Positions 1 to 12,532 of a stretch of DNA of 64,000 bases are shown one piece after another. The stretch spans positions 37,635,932 to 37,699,931 of the forward strand of contig OX439052.1 in NCBI GenBank assembly GCA_949317995.1, read 5' to 3'. The notes beneath the pieces are model-generated. The model did not search any database, had not been told where the DNA came from, and saw only the letters and a list, made by a program, of their open reading frames with translations. Numbering within the stretch: the first letter of the stretch is position 1; every line of letters begins with the position of its first letter. The DNA comes from Acholoe squamosa (lineage: Eukaryota; Annelida; Polychaeta; Phyllodocida; Polynoidae). The position numbers and the translations under genes were made by a program.

Positions 1-750
1 TCTGTTTGGGTAAGTTTGTAAGAGCTTGTTGTTATTGTTTTCTAAAGTTGAGTTCAAGTCACTATCTAGAGTTACATCACTCTCAAATGACTTGTTGAAG
101 TTGGTCGGAGTCCGTAATCGTCGTTTCCTGAGAGGGTTATTTTCTTCTGATAGCAAAGACTTCAATGTGGCTTTGTTTTTGTGGAGTCTTTCTCGTAGAG
201 ACATTGATTTGTTCAACATGGATGGCTCTGGGGTGAGTGTTCGATTCAAGTCTTGCTGCAAATGTCCTTGTATTTGATATGTCGTTAATGAATGATCTAA
301 ATTCGGACTAATTGGCAAGTCTGACTTTTGTTTTGAGGGTGTTGAACCACTTATTGTTAAGTCTTCGTTTATATGTCTGGACTCTTGTTTAAACTCAGAG
401 TGACTCATAATCCTGCGAGAGCTTATTGGAGCTCTTGGAGGAAGTCCTTCTCCTGAAGCACCATTGCTTTCACTGTTTGAAGCCACTTGTCTTCCAGATG
501 CTGAATTCAGTATGAATTGCCCTTTTGGCATTGGGGACATTGTTCTGGATGGCGGTCGACTGCCTAAATCACTATACACACTTGTTGTATCTGAGGAGAT
601 ACTGGACCGTCTTTGAAATGCACGAGGGTATTTTTCTCTTAGCTTTGTATAAAAGCTGCTTTGAAGTCGTGGATGTTCACCATTGACCTCCATTACTTCT
701 GGGTCCTCATCATGAAATCCACTTGGGAGTGGAAGGTCACTAGCATTTAA
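1..750 (-). CDS. Membrane-protein gene, Ser-rich cytoplasmic-tail exon (partial, runs off left edge)
   Basis: On the minus strand this whole stretch is one open frame of 250 codons, entered through a good acceptor (TTCTATTTGTAG, intron side from 751) in phase 0. That phase matches the phase-0 donor of the exon at 8115-8460, so I join them. The translation is polar and rich in Ser, Pro, Asn and Arg, has no hydrophobic segment, and contains a basic patch (RKRRLRTP) and SP/TP sites typical of a phosphorylated cytoplasmic tail. It begins LNASDLPLPSGFHDEDPEV and contains SSISSDTTSVYSDLGS. I do not recognise the family. The exon is still open at base 1, so the 3' end of the gene lies outside the window. 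Sustained openness, splice signals and biased composition make a real exon likely; the link to the upstream exons rests on phase and order only. Confidence 0.72.
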
Positions 751-797
751 CTACAAATAGAATTAAAAAAAAATTTATATTAGATTTTTACACATCT

Positions 798-1886
798 GGA
801 TCATGTTTCAATAGTTTCCACGACTGGACACCGTCAAATCGTAGTGGGAGGTGTAAAAAATGACTCCATACCATTGACTACATAGTGAGCTCCAGTAGAG
901 GCCTCAAAATAGCAGCTGCTATTTATTCAACTACTGGCTCAATACACACCACTATGAAGTCATAGCACCCAGTCGTAGGGGCCACTATTGGCCACATAGT
1001 GACCAGTCATACCTCCTTCATGGTCTAGTATGTACTCCTGTGTTCAAATGAACATAGGGCTGCAGTAACTACCATAATGTCTCATATAGGAGCCGGGCCT
1101 TGAATAGCAGCCTCCCTTGAATAGGGGTCGGGGTAGGAAGGCTGTCAAATCGGTGTCAAATAGGGGCCGGGCCTTGAATAGGGGCCTGGTGGGGGCAGTT
1201 TTAGGTGGATTTAGGAAGACATGATGATGTATAATTGTTCTACGTAATTCCCTTTCAGATTACATCTGATAGATCTATATCTAATGACCTAATTGTATCT
1301 AAAACAATGTATGCTGTTATTCTTTCTTAATAGTAGGGCTGAGGTGTCAGCTAGGTGTGAAATCCTTTGTAATATTATTAGAAAGCCATGGTGGATGAGG
1401 GTTAGGTATGACAGGCATGACAGCTTTGTAAGGCCTAGTGTTCTATGTACACCACTGCATACTAGTAACTACATAGTTGGCCCATGTGTGGAAGTAATGC
1501 TCAATTCTTAGGTGAAACACCACAACTTTGCCAAATGATATTTTATTCTTTAGAAAAAAAACCTGCCATCCCAGAGTCAAAGGCGCTGGCCACAGGGTTA
1601 TAGGTAGTGGTGTGAAGAACCCAGATTGCATACATTTGAGCAAAGGAGTGCAGAGGGCAGCAGCTAAGGCTACCCACTAATTATTCACACAGAGGGTTGT
1701 CATACCAGGGTCCCTCATTGAAGCACTGCTGTGGTGGCTATTTAGCCAGCAGGCAGTACGATCACCCAGTAATGTAGCCAGCTATTTAGTCACCAAGGCC
1801 AAAATCCTAAGATCACTTGCTAAGATTTGACCCATCTCCAGTCGTAGCTGGCTGAACCTGTCGTGGAAACTATTGAAACACGATCC
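798..1886. mobile_element. TIR element, family 1, copy A (about 1.09 kb, non-autonomous)
   Basis: The left end GGATCATGTTTCAATAG and the right end CTATTGAAACACGATCC form an inverted repeat of about 28 bp that continues into TTTCCACGAC. A second copy with the same two ends is at 58611-59756, so the boundaries are supported by comparison. No transposase ORF is seen. I could not find a clean target duplication. It lies in the intron upstream of the membrane-protein tail exon. Confidence 0.75.
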
Positions 1887-3345
1887 TGATTTTCAAAGCT
1901 TTATTCTATAGAGTATATCAAATATGTACATAATTGAAATCCTGGACACAATGAGGAGAAATAGACAGAATGTACTCCTAGGATATGTAGGCTGAAACAA
2001 TCATTATCAATGCCATACTGGCAATTTATTAAAGCCTACTATTTTCGTTGGATCTTTGGTTTGATTTAATTGAAATTCTTATTTTACTGCTATCTTTCCT
2101 TTCTCAACTTTGTTAACCAGTCACACATCACAGTAATGTGGCTATCGAAAAGTAAGATGCTAAGGTCTAAACTATTTAAACTAAGCTTTCTTGGGATACG
2201 GAGGTACCATGAATGATTACATCATGTTAAACCTTTTAGATACATTTTCAGAAAACAGGTTTCACTAATGCATTCAACCTGTTCGAATTTAATTATTACT
2301 TGCTCATAAATTTGTTTGGTCATATTTCCCCTTCATATTGTCGTTTATTCAAATTATCACATTCTAAGTTTGAATTCTCTATTTTTGATTGCTTAATTGT
2401 TTTCGCTCCATGCTCAATACTTCTAAACAAAACACTATGAATGAGTTATAGTTTAGCCTAAGAGAGACAATCAACCTTGGTTATATTGCATGTAGAAGTA
2501 GGGCAAGCACAGGGAAATATCCCATGGGGTATAAATTATGTATAGCTCTCAGCTTAAGCTGGGCAGGTGAGGGGCTGAGCCTCTGCCAGCAGATACAACT
2601 CCACACCTGCCAACCTCTTACCTTACTCAGACAGATTACAGGTGTATATAGTACTCTGTGTGGATAGGTCTAAGAATGGTATTTAAGCCCTTTCATGACA
2701 GCATGATGTCTTAAGGATGTACCCTAATACCCCAAACATAAGGCGCACCCTGTGTACAGGATGCACCCTGAGTTGAAGAAGAATCCATATAATTATGGCG
2801 CAGGTGGAGTTACAATGTGGTCTTTATACCTGACCAGCTTTGTGACCTACCTTAAATTACAGAGATGGTATTTTTTAAGTGTTTTATTGGGTCCTTAATA
2901 GTACAATATAACGAGTATATGTAATAATTCATGCTAGCTTCTGCTATGTCATATGTCAAATACATTAAAACCTTGCAGCCATAAACCCTTATCATGAAAG
3001 CTTTTCTTGATAGGGAGCTAGAAAGGTGGCCTTGATTTTGAGTAGATTAATACTACATGGTATTCTATAGTATGATATCACAGCCTACAAGGTGTCCCCC
3101 AACTTTGGGCAAACTTATAAGGCACAATGGGGATCCATCCCCACGTATAAGCTGCACCTTTTAATATGATTGGTATTATGGTAGGTTAAATGGCATTGTG
3201 ATGCACATTGAGGAACTCAAAGGTACTGTACAGACTAATGTACTATATATACTCGCCGCTGAAGCCAAGGATCCACTACTCCGTTATGGCGACTGTGTTA
3301 ATAGGTCTAAAAAGGTATCTCAACCCTGTAATGCCTCAGCCCTTT
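1887..3345. other. Intronic DNA, no gene seen
   Basis: AT-rich sequence inside the long last visible intron of the minus-strand membrane-protein gene. It contains relics of the dispersed 'TATAAGGCGCACC' repeat (near 2740-2770 and 3090-3160; also near 31905 and 32550). No supported exon was found on either strand. Confidence 0.5.
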
Positions 3346-3349
3346 AACC

Positions 3350-3790
3350 CTTTAAGGGCAGAGCAAAAATGGTTGCCCTGGCCATGAGGACGGCCTCTGA
3401 AAAAAGTATAGTTCCTAGAGGACAAGCCTATTTTCATTTCCTATACAGATCCTATATAATGCGTGTCAACTATAGTCGACGCTAGGCCTAGCATGGTGTC
3501 GACTATAGTTGATGCTAGCCCTCACTGTGACCGCTGATGCAGTGCATCATGCTCATTGGTCGTTATGATACACCAATGAAGTCCTAATGAGTCTGCTCAC
3601 CAGCACTTCATTGGAACATATCATGCCGACCCTCCAGGGATGTACCGGTATGAATCCAGCAAGGTCATTATGATGCATGAATGCAGCCATGGCAAATTAA
3701 TCACCAGGGCTGCATTCGTGCATCGTGACGGCCAATTTGCATGATGCATTAATTAATGTATTAGCAGCCCTTAAAGTGATGTAGGTTTTA
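3350..3790. repeat. TTAACCCTTTAAGG-type dispersed repeat with palindromic core
   Basis: Starts with TTAACCCTTTAAGGGC at about 3352, has a nearly palindromic core built on CTATAGTCGAC around 3470-3510, and ends near AGCCCTTAAAG. The first half matches, on the other strand, a bounded TTAA-flanked copy at 52786-52983. The second half (CCATTGGTCGTNATGATGCAT type) recurs near 5500-5660, 11650-11830, 12170-12240, 12770-12880 and 15650-15790. TTAA next to CCCTT-type ends is the known signature of piggyBac derivatives; membership is inferred from ends only. Confidence 0.5.
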
Positions 3791-3859
3791 TGCAATCTTT
3801 GATACTGTCCAAGAGTTGTCACAGATATAAAAAATGTTGATCAATATTTGCAAATTCTA

Positions 3860-3955
3860 TCAGACGTCACGCGCGAAGCACCATGATCCGCTACTGCAGC
3901 ATTCTATAGGACTCAGTATGGAAGCCTAATGGAGCCGCCATTTTGAATTTCGCTG
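3860..3955. promoter_or_regulatory. Small CpG-rich motif cluster (CRE-like, YY1-like)
   Basis: Contains GACGTCACGCGCG (CRE-like) and GCCGCCATTTTGAAT (YY1-like), unusual in this AT-rich surround. No first exon could be tied to it, and it may be part of a repeat. Weak evidence. Confidence 0.2.
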
Positions 3956-4342
3956 GTTGAGGTAAAACCCACTGATAACAAATACCATGGTGGTTACCCT
4001 GGTGGTACCCTGGTTAACACTCACTTCCAGGGATATGCTGGTCCCATCTTATCAGTTGTTATCAGTGTGTGTTGCCGGAACCAGCTCCAGACCAGCTAGT
4101 GGCCAATAGCCCAAGCTCCACTAGGTGGCACGTAGCATCAGCGTTACAGGTATTACTATTGAATCATGGCTGCACTATTGGGCTGTATCAAATTTATAAT
4201 TTTGGTATTCAAGTTCAATAAGATTTTTATTAGCATATTCATTATTGATACATTATGATCTTTAATCCCTTCATTGATCCTTATTACTCGGCATAAGGCA
4301 TACAATTTGGAAAAGGCCATAGTCAATGTGTATCGTTGAGTA

Positions 4343-5241
4343 CACTGCAAAAATGGTGTTTAGATTTTAAACATGTTTAGTCTAAACACGTTTAAAACCT
4401 AAACATATAGGTCAGTTAGGTGTCTCATCAACTAGACATTTAGGAAATGAACACTTTTATTCTAACTACATAAACATTTATGCTAAACATGTTTAGATGT
4501 TTAGAGTTGAAACAGTTGAATAATAGGTGTTTAGATTTAAACATCAATATGTTTAGATACTTGGATGTTGAATCCACACCAGGTAGCAGCACTACCTTTG
4601 AATGGGCTGTCTGCACAAAGTTACAATCAATTGTTGTGACAAATGTCCTCAAATCCCATGTTTATCATGGTTTCATTTCATAGAATGTCATGTGAATAGA
4701 AAGGGCAATAGAAAATTTACTAGATTCACCTTACGCCACCAACATTAGCATAAAATAATCAATAAGCTCCATGACTGACACCCATTTGATGTTATTCTGG
4801 AATAGATAAGGCAATATCCTTCCTGCCAAGCTGTTGTACTTTCTCAAGTCTCTCATTCTGATGCAGTGTGTAATACATGTACATGTATATAGCTGTGGCT
4901 GACATCTTTGGAGACTTTGACAAGTAAATACCTGCTAATATCTTCCCAGTTAATGAGAAAACAAATAAAATATATCTCTTTTTTTTAATGCATACATGTC
5001 TGCAAACCTTAACTCTCCATCAAATCATTTAAACATCTAAACACAAAAATTCATAAACACCTAAACACAAAAATTCCTAGATATCTAAACACAAAGTTTT
5101 AACCTAAACACCTACATCTCTAAACACTTGAGCTAAGCACATTGTTTGGCTAAACATGTTTAGGAAATTAATGTGATTACAAAAACGTTGCAACAATATG
5201 TTTAGAATTGTGTTTAGGATCTAAACACCATTTTTGCAGTG
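4343..5241. mobile_element. TA-flanked TIR element (899 bp), CACTGCAAAAATGG ends
   Basis: Both ends read inward as CACTGCAAAAATGGTGTTTAGAT, a perfect 23-bp inverted repeat, and are flanked by TA (4341-4342, 5242-5243), which fits a Tc1/mariner-type target. The subterminal parts are dense in GTTTAG/CTAAAC units. No transposase ORF. A truncated, inverted copy of the left part lies at 49576-49960. Confidence 0.78.
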
Positions 5242-5243
5242 TA

Positions 5244-7870
5244 GTCGCATAAACCAAAGTATGGTGCATACGCCCTTTTCCCCTAAATAGATTCGATATG
5301 GCTGCATCCATGAACATAATGACTAAAGTCTCTATGCTCTTTGCAGTACTTAAGAGTTAAGTATGCCTGTAAGTCATTGCGTACCGCAGTAATGACCCTT
5401 GGTCTTCCTGATCACATCATGACAACTATGGAAGACGTGGAACATGAAACTGTAAAATGTATTATGAAGATTTTGATCCTTTAAGAACCATGCAGTAATG
5501 CCCCATGCCCATTGGTCGTCGTGATGAAGAATACAGCATTTAGGAGTAGACCATCTCCATTATGCATTCATGCATTCATGCATATATATGCATAATGCAT
5601 ATACTGGCCAACGCTGTAATGCATTAGGGTGACCAATAGGCATAATGAATTACACCACACTGTGTCCCTAAAGGGTTAAATAACTCAATATCCTACATAC
5701 CATTCACTGGTGGTAAGAAAGCCGCAGGCATGCTGGACACATGCCAACAACACACCCAAAGCCTAAATGTAGATCCTAGTACTTGGGAGGAAAGTCCAGC
5801 CTAGCACAAACCAATGGTGCAGAAAACAGGAGGCTGTTGCACATAAGCTAAAGAGAGCACAGAATAGGTACCATCTCACATTACAAGGTCACACTTTGCT
5901 CCACATTCAACTTATACTCACCACATTAGACTGAAAAGCCACCTGCCTTGTTTGAAAATAATGTGTATTGCACAAGCAGGTACCTTACTTTGTGACTCTC
6001 CTTCTAGTGCTCTAGTTTTGAGTAGCTATCATCTCCATTGAAATGTGCTCATACCTGACTGAGATGAGCATGTCTGTGCAACATGAAAAGAAAAAGTCAG
6101 GACTGAAAAAAGTGATTGCTGCAGGTGAGGCACTTCTTAGGCAAAACTAACATTTCCCCTATGCGCAACGCCCTCCAGATCTGTCTAGGCCTGCTGCCTT
6201 AGGCCTAATTCTGCTTGTTAATAGGCCTAGCGCCTTACTGTGAAAAATTAATCAGCCTTTGAAGGTGTGTCGATGTTAGTGTTAGGCCTGAGGGTATTAT
6301 TATATTGAGGATTAGGTGCTGCTACCGCATGTTGGGCTAATGGTTATAGGAAAAAGAAACAGTTGGATTATGACTGAAGAGGGATGTAATTTGAGTTTAA
6401 AAAAAGCTACTTTAATTGTAACTGAAATCGGTTATTGTAGGCACTGAAAATACTTGAGTAATTCCAAGATTTCTTGACCCATACTTGGTAGTAAAGAACC
6501 AAATAGGTTGCCTTTGGTACTTTTAACATATATCATAACTTGAAAGTGTTTTTGCTCAAAGGAAAGTGAATGTTGCTAGTTTGAATTCTCGTGAAACTAT
6601 TGCCTAAATGAAAGCTACGATGGTAATGTACAAACCAAAATTCCAACCTTTCATGTAAAATACTATTACTAGACTTTACCTACATTTGGTCTAAATTTGT
6701 GCATATTATTTGGTTTTATATACACTTATCATGAAATCTTGAACTGCAGAGATCGAGGTATACCGAGTATACTCCTTAACTCTCAGAGAACTGCAAAGCC
6801 CTTTTGTAGCTCTGATGGAGCACCTCCACTTTTGCCAAAGTCTTTCTTGTGTTTTCACGATTACTGGTAATTAATTTCTATGTTTAAACCCATTGTTTAA
6901 AAGTTTTTGATGTTTCTCTCCCAAGTGCGCTGGTTAATCTACTTGCCCTGCAGGGTTGCATTTGTGCATCAGGCATTAAATCATCATGTGATACATACAG
7001 TGCTATCCAATCTCAATCAGCTTTCACAGGTATTGCCTGCGCAGCATATGTCAGATGTTGACCTACAGTTAGCTTATAGAATATAGCATTGTGAATTGAA
7101 GCGGGCATATGGCTTGGTATTGGGGAATTATGTCTTTGACCCAACAAGGAATCCAAATCGAAGACCATAAGGTGACTGTTTTTTAATCCTTTTGGGACGG
7201 TGTAGTATTTTAATGCATGCTCCTTGGTCAGCTCTCTGGGCTATAGTATTGTGAAGCCCTGGCCAGAATAGCTCACTAATACTGTATCCATATATCATAC
7301 CACCCCATGACGTTGATACACTCTTGAAGGGTTCACATGTGATGCACTTATGTAATGCACTTATATAGCACTGACAAGTAACTCCCCATTGAAGAAATGA
7401 TGCATGAAGGAGCATGATTATATAGAGACTTAATGCAGAGTCTCTTAATATAGAGACCTAAATCAAATGCAGTCCTTAGAGGGGTGATTGTATCAGACTC
7501 TCCCACCAAGATGATTAAAATATAATCTGATTGACAAAAGCTCAGACTGAATTTTAAATGTAAGTCCTCATTAAATACTGTTCTTGTTCTGGAATAAACC
7601 TCACAGAGGCCATTTTTAGAGAAACAGACATTTTCCAATCTAGTGAGACTAAAGAAAGTATGGTGATATTTAATGAATAAGGCACACCCATTTGTTATGC
7701 TATAATTCAACCAGTTGGATCCGTAGGAATAATGCATATTCAAAGTAGCCATGTGGATTGGTTGGGTTGTGTACACACAGGGGAGACCGGGGACTTTGCT
7801 GACTGTCACACCCTGTCTACTACTAGAGGGGACTACACTGAGAATGTGGTTGAGACTAGTTTTTCGCCCA
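5244..7870. other. Intronic DNA, no supported gene
   Basis: Continuation of the same intron. A repeat of the CCATTGGTCGTNRTGATG family is at about 5480-5680, ending CCCTAAAGGGTTAA. A minus-strand open stretch of 153 codons at 7348-7809 has no recognisable domain and no convincing splice context. Nothing else is supported. Confidence 0.5.
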
Positions 7871-7877
7871 TGGCCGA

Positions 7878-8070
7878 AGTGGCCCGTATATAAGCACCCA
7901 GGCGCTCATTAATTTCAATCCCCTTGTACCCCGGCACTTATACGAGACAGGCGCTAATTAGAATACTTGTTTTAGTGCTTAAGATTAATTCTAATACCCC
8001 TACAAACCCGGCGCTTATTTGAGACAGGTGTTTATTTGAGACATTGGTGCTTAAACGGGCCATTACGGTA
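7878..8070. mobile_element. Short TIR element, TGGCCCGT...AAGCACC ends
   Basis: Left GTGGCCCGTATATAAGCACC faces right GGTGCTTAAACGGGCCATTA, with internal repeats of 'GCGCTTATTTGAGACAGG'. It looks like a small non-autonomous element 45 bp from the donor of the neighbouring exon. The exact outer ends are uncertain. Confidence 0.5.
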
Positions 8071-8114
8071 CCCTCACTAATTGGAGGCTAAACAATGTTT
8101 GTGTCATAACTCAC

Positions 8115-8460
8115 CTGCGCTTCTATACCACCAGCAGGACGATGAGGTAATGGTGGAGGCAGGGCGACAATAGGGGAGGAGCAGCGCGGGGACGGACCAG
8201 AAGTCCCCAGAGCGCCACCGGAAGTCCCTTGTCCCCTGCGATCCCCACCTCCCAGGTGGGCACTCATGGACGCCAGTAGATCCTCCATAGACAGTGCTGC
8301 CCCTAGTGAGTTGTGTTGTGAGTTAGACTGTATATGGTGATTACTACTACCATTTGTCATATACATGGGCTTTTGGCTGTGTAACATATCCATTGTAGAG
8401 AGATGGCCGTGAGACACTAGGTAATATCCATGAGATGAGTCTTGTATCTGGTCATGTGAA
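8115..8460 (-). CDS. Membrane-protein gene, cytoplasmic exon (Ser/His/Gly/Pro-rich)
   Basis: Minus-strand exon of 346 nt, open throughout, bounded by an acceptor (ATATCTGTAAG) and a consensus donor (GAAGCGCAG|GTGAGTTA). It starts in phase 2 and ends in phase 0, fitting both neighbours. The peptide starts SHDQIQDSSHGYYLVSHG, is rich in Ser, His, Asn and Gly, and ends in a proline-rich piece (LPPPLPHRP) that could bind SH3 or WW domains. A short helical-looking stretch (ALSMEDLLASMSAHL) lies in the middle. No family recognised. Together with the exon at 10694-10829 it gives a single-pass membrane protein with a long disordered tail. Confidence 0.7.
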
Positions 8461-10090
8461 CTTACAGATATATCCTATTTTCTAAGATGATGGAGGAACA
8501 ATGTAAGGTGCATTTTAAACACAGATTTGTTCAAAACTGTGGACTAGATAGAGGTGCCACTGAGGAGAGGGACTTTAAGTTCAATACTTTGTATGACTCA
8601 ATTGATGCTTATCGTCATATACAGGCATGTATCCCCTGCCTGTTAGATGTATTTAAAGGACAGTCCACATTTCCATTATCCTCATTCCAGCTCTTATAGA
8701 TAAATCACATGGCCAATGCGGTTAATGTAGACTTGATAAGGCTAGATAGAGGTTATGTTCTAGTAATGCAGTGTGTAAAGTTGTAAATGTCCATGCACTA
8801 TGCCACTAAGAGTGTGCAGTGTGCACTGCCCAGAGCTATAATGATTTAGATCCATGCTTATGGGCCAATATACATGTATGTGGCCTGTAGGATTTGTAAG
8901 TTGTAACCTGTCCAAGCCAAATGTAAATCACCATTACTTGGCCACTGACCATGGTCAAACATTAGTATGAAGCCAGATTAAGATTGGTCTCAGTGGCAGA
9001 GTTACCTCCTCTATAATTGACATTTAGAAACTGGGTCTCCAATACCTTCGCGTTGTTATAATTGCAGTTTTGCTATAGCCAATTACATCTCTTTTATATC
9101 AAATTTTGTTTCAGGTATTTTTATGGCCATTTCCTGCCTCTTCTTGAGTGGAGTAATTATTCACGACACTGCTGGCTTAGTGGAAAACCAGGGATCCAAA
9201 ACTGAGAGCTTGTGATGATAATTTTCAAATGTTAAATCTTTCCAATACATGCAAATTGACATCTATTGCAGCACCTATTTCGCATAATAAACTGTTCCTC
9301 TGTTTGACCATTCCGTTGTATTTGGACTTTGTTTCCGCTTTCATGACTATGATTCGCTGTGGTGGATCACCGGCTTATTATTCCACAACAATGCATGTAG
9401 GTGTCACAGAAATAATCATCCAACCATAAGGGAAAACATCCCTATATAGTGGTATGTGCAGGTAATCCAAGCTGATCCTAAAACACACTGTGTCCCTTTG
9501 CCTCACCTGGCAGTACTGGCTGTGTCGTTGTGGTTTCTGTGTGCTGGCCCTGGTCAATCTCCTAGAGAAACACATGCTAGGGAATGTGACTCTCTTCTTA
9601 TGGCATTGTAGTGCCTCAAATCATGGGGGTATTCCTACGCACGGTACCTGCCTACATGTACCCACTATAGTAGCCAGTAGGTCGAAACTACTTTAACCAT
9701 AATGCCTAGATGCCAGCGATGACTGTGAGTAGTATCAAAAAGGGGGCCAGCTTGGGTCTTGGTACACTTGACTGCATGGGGGTAAGGTGGGAGAGGATGC
9801 AGAAGGTAGGAGCACATCACTGAGGGTTATTGATTTGGTATCGATCCAAGGACACCATAACTGCAGGTCTGTAGTATGAGAGGAAATGGAGTGATTGATG
9901 AGGCATTGATAGATTATTAGGCGTGAATACGAATTGGAATATTGCAAAGATTTATTACTTTGTGTTGTTCTAAATAACTTGTCTGGTATTATACTCGTGT
10001 AGAGATAAATAAAACTACATAGGACAGATAATACTAGGAAGTTGGAAAGTTTCTAGGGGTTAGAGGAGGGGGGGGGGGCTCAGAAAAGAA
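8461..10090. other. Intron of the membrane-protein gene, no other gene seen
   Basis: AT-rich sequence between the transmembrane exon and the first tail exon. Short open stretches occur on both strands, but none has domain content or splice support. Confidence 0.45.
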
Positions 10091-10118
10091 ACGAGGTGAA
10101 GAGAGAAGGGGAAGGAAT

Positions 10119-10123
<5 letters not shown>

Positions 10124-10168
<45 letters not shown>

Positions 10169-10324
10169 CAGAGAGACAGAGACAGAAAGAGACAGAGAGA
10201 CGGACAGAGGGATAGGGACAGGGATACGGAGGACTGCGGGCCAGGGGAGAGGGTTGCCATGAGGGAAATTGAGGTAAAGAGGGATAAAAGAGAGGGTGAC
10301 ATAGAGAGAGAAGGAGAGAGAGAG

Positions 10325-10360
<36 letters not shown>
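10124..10360. repeat. (GA)n microsatellite, two blocks
   Basis: AG/GA dinucleotide runs at about 10124-10160 and 10303-10360, separated by an imperfect GACAGA-rich and then unique spacer. On the minus strand this gives artefactual Ser-Leu open frames. Confidence 0.9.
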
Positions 10361-10362
<2 letters not shown>

Positions 10363-10404
10363 ACACAGACACAGACACAGAGTGATGAAGAGTGGAAGGG
10401 ATTT

Positions 10405-10617
10405 TTTAACAACGGGGGGGGGGGGGGGCTGGTCGGTTTGCTAGAGGACGCACGAAAAGAAAATTGACCCCCCTCTCAAGGGGTAAAATTGAAAACAGGT
10501 GAAATTATTTTTACCTCCCCCCATCAGAGGGGGTTGAAAAATTCTGACCCCCCGGTCAAGGTGTTGAACAAATTCTGACCCCCCCCCTCAAACCCACCAG
10601 CCCCCCTCCTGTTGTTA
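10405..10617. mobile_element. G/C-rich TIR element, TTAACAAC ends
   Basis: Left TTAACAAC plus a G-run and GCTGGTCGGTTTG faces right CAAACCCACCAGCCCCC plus TTGTTAA. The interior repeats a CTGACCCCCC...CAAGG unit. Similar G-run sequence is at 14494-14720 and 16640-16870, so it is a family. Whether TTAA or TAA is the target duplication cannot be told. Confidence 0.5.
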
Positions 10618-10693
10618 AGAAATTATCACTCCCTTAGGTAGATAAAAATTATTTGAACAATATAATGAGCAATATGTCTTACTTTGTGCCTAC

Positions 10694-10829
10694 TGACTGT
10701 GGGCCGCTCTATGTGCCCTCACAATGCGTACCACCCACACAATGATGGAGCCGAGGATGATGAGCACACTGCCTCCAAATATTATTACACCAAAGATGGC
10801 CACGAACAACCGATCCTGAGTCATTGTAG
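10694..10829 (-). CDS. Membrane-protein gene, start codon and transmembrane exon
   Basis: Minus-strand exon of 136 nt between an acceptor (CTTTATTTCCAG) and a donor at CAGTCA|GTAGGC. The downstream frame has a stop just after that donor, so splicing there is needed, and the resulting phase 2 is exactly what the exon at 8115-8460 requires. An in-frame ATG (10824-10822) with A at -3 opens MTQDRLFVAIFGVIIFGG and continues into SVLIILGSIIVWVVRIV, a hydrophobic helix at residues 6-33, followed by basic RIVRAHRAAH. This fits an N-terminal signal anchor with the tail in the cytoplasm. I found no extracellular exon upstream, so I favour this ATG as the start; if one exists, this is the transmembrane exon of a larger receptor. 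From this ATG the visible product is 409 residues. Family not recognised. Confidence 0.68.
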
Positions 10830-12530
10830 CTGGAAATAAAGTAGGATGAAATTTGAACAGAATGAAGGACTTATTGCTTCTAAACTAGTCCCACTTTATT
10901 AAGAGGACCCAATCTGTATAGCCAGTAGATAGCAATGTGTTAGCAATTGTTGGTTGAAATTCTGGCTTTTGTTCCCTGCTTTTCGATCCATTGGTCATGT
11001 AATGTTCTGTCAAATAACAGGTGACCAATGTGGGACTTAATCAAAGATGGCTACACTCCTATGGAAAATTCCAAAATAGAAAATTGCGATTTCTAGACGA
11101 TAATATAACCAAAATCAGCCACCCCCTCATGAGAAGTATGCTGGGCTATTCATACACCCAGACATGTTAGTTCTCATAGGTCCCCCCCCCCGGCCAGTTT
11201 GTAGCCCACTGTGGTCCCATACAAAGAGCTATAGAAACAGGCTACATGCTATTTACATTATAAAGCTTAACATGTCTGAGCGGAAAGCAGAATGCCATGC
11301 AAACCCAACTTGTGCTGCTCCTATCCAGCAAAACTGCCCTTTTCCCCAAAGGAGGTACCCAATGGCTTTATTTAAAAGTGTCAAAATTGTATTTTTCGTT
11401 CATAATTTGGGAACAAATTACTACATTGTAGATAAAAGAATTAGTGTATTCTTTTACGATTATATGGTTTAAACCCACATGTGTTTATGGCATGTAAAAG
11501 ATTACATCGCATTCATAGCCCTTCACTTACAAATTAGCTATAGTTCATGCCACAAGCAACAGCGTACCATACCTTACTGCGTATAATTCTACCCCAACAT
11601 GTTAGAAATCATGTGAAGGCAGCATATTGCTTCCAGACTCATATTCCCAATGCATCAGGATGCGCCAATGTATCGTGCCCACCACCTGGAGGTGTATCAA
11701 TCTCACAGAGTGAGCATGATGCATAAAAGCAGCCCTATGAAATTATGTGCCCGCCAGGGCTGCATTCATGCATCATGAAAACCAATGGGACAGAGTAGGT
11801 TAAGTACTTTGCGGTCCTTAAAGGGTTAATCCAGGAATCCCCTTACATAAACCCTTCCCAAGGTTTACATGTTTCATGTTAAACCCTAGGCCAGCCCAGT
11901 TAAAAAGAAGACCAGAGTAAAACTATAGTATTTACTATGGCAAGCACTAAGGTAGGGCATAGTAAATATACTGAAGTGCTGCTGTGAACTTCTATTTAAC
12001 CTCAGTAAATTAGCACCGTGTGCCCTAAATGTACAGAACAACAACAAAAAAACAATGGTAGTTACTGTCAGTACAAATTCAATGTCCCATGTATCGGACT
12101 AAGAGGCGCAATAACTATAATACTCGTGCTTATATAAACCTTTATCCTGTATATAGCATTAGGACATCACGCCTATTGGTCGCCATGATGCATGAATGAG
12201 GCCCGGGCGACTTCACTCTCTTGGACTCTGTTTATGCATCAAGCTATGTAACCCTATAACGTCACCAAAGCAGCAAAGGGTCGACATGATTGCTGAATGA
12301 TTTGAGATAGCTTGCATAACTCAAAGGTTTATGGAAGGATCATAAAAATGTGTGCCAGGTAGGCCTATACGACATTGTATGAACTACGGTTTTGACAAGT
12401 TCTTGAACTTATGCATTTGAAAAAGTATTCTTCAACCACCACAATCTCACAGATTTATGTCAAGGTGTTTGGGTTGATAATTAATCAATATTTCATCAAT
12501 AAGATTGAAATTAAACCCTTATTTACCCAT
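10830..12530. other. Probable first intron of the membrane-protein gene
   Basis: AT-rich. Contains a copy of the CCATTGGTCGT-type repeat ending CCTTAAAGGGTTAA near 11827, and part of another near 12165-12240. No coding exon supported on either strand. Confidence 0.4.
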
Positions 12531-12532
12531 CG

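Noticed and set aside
26..277. Plus-strand open frame of 83 codons at the left edge
   Set aside because: Antisense to the much longer spliced minus-strand exon, which has better composition and a real acceptor.
10034..10412. Minus-strand Ser/Leu-rich open frames of 80-114 codons
   Set aside because: Products of the (GA)n microsatellite; pure dinucleotide repeats stay open by composition.
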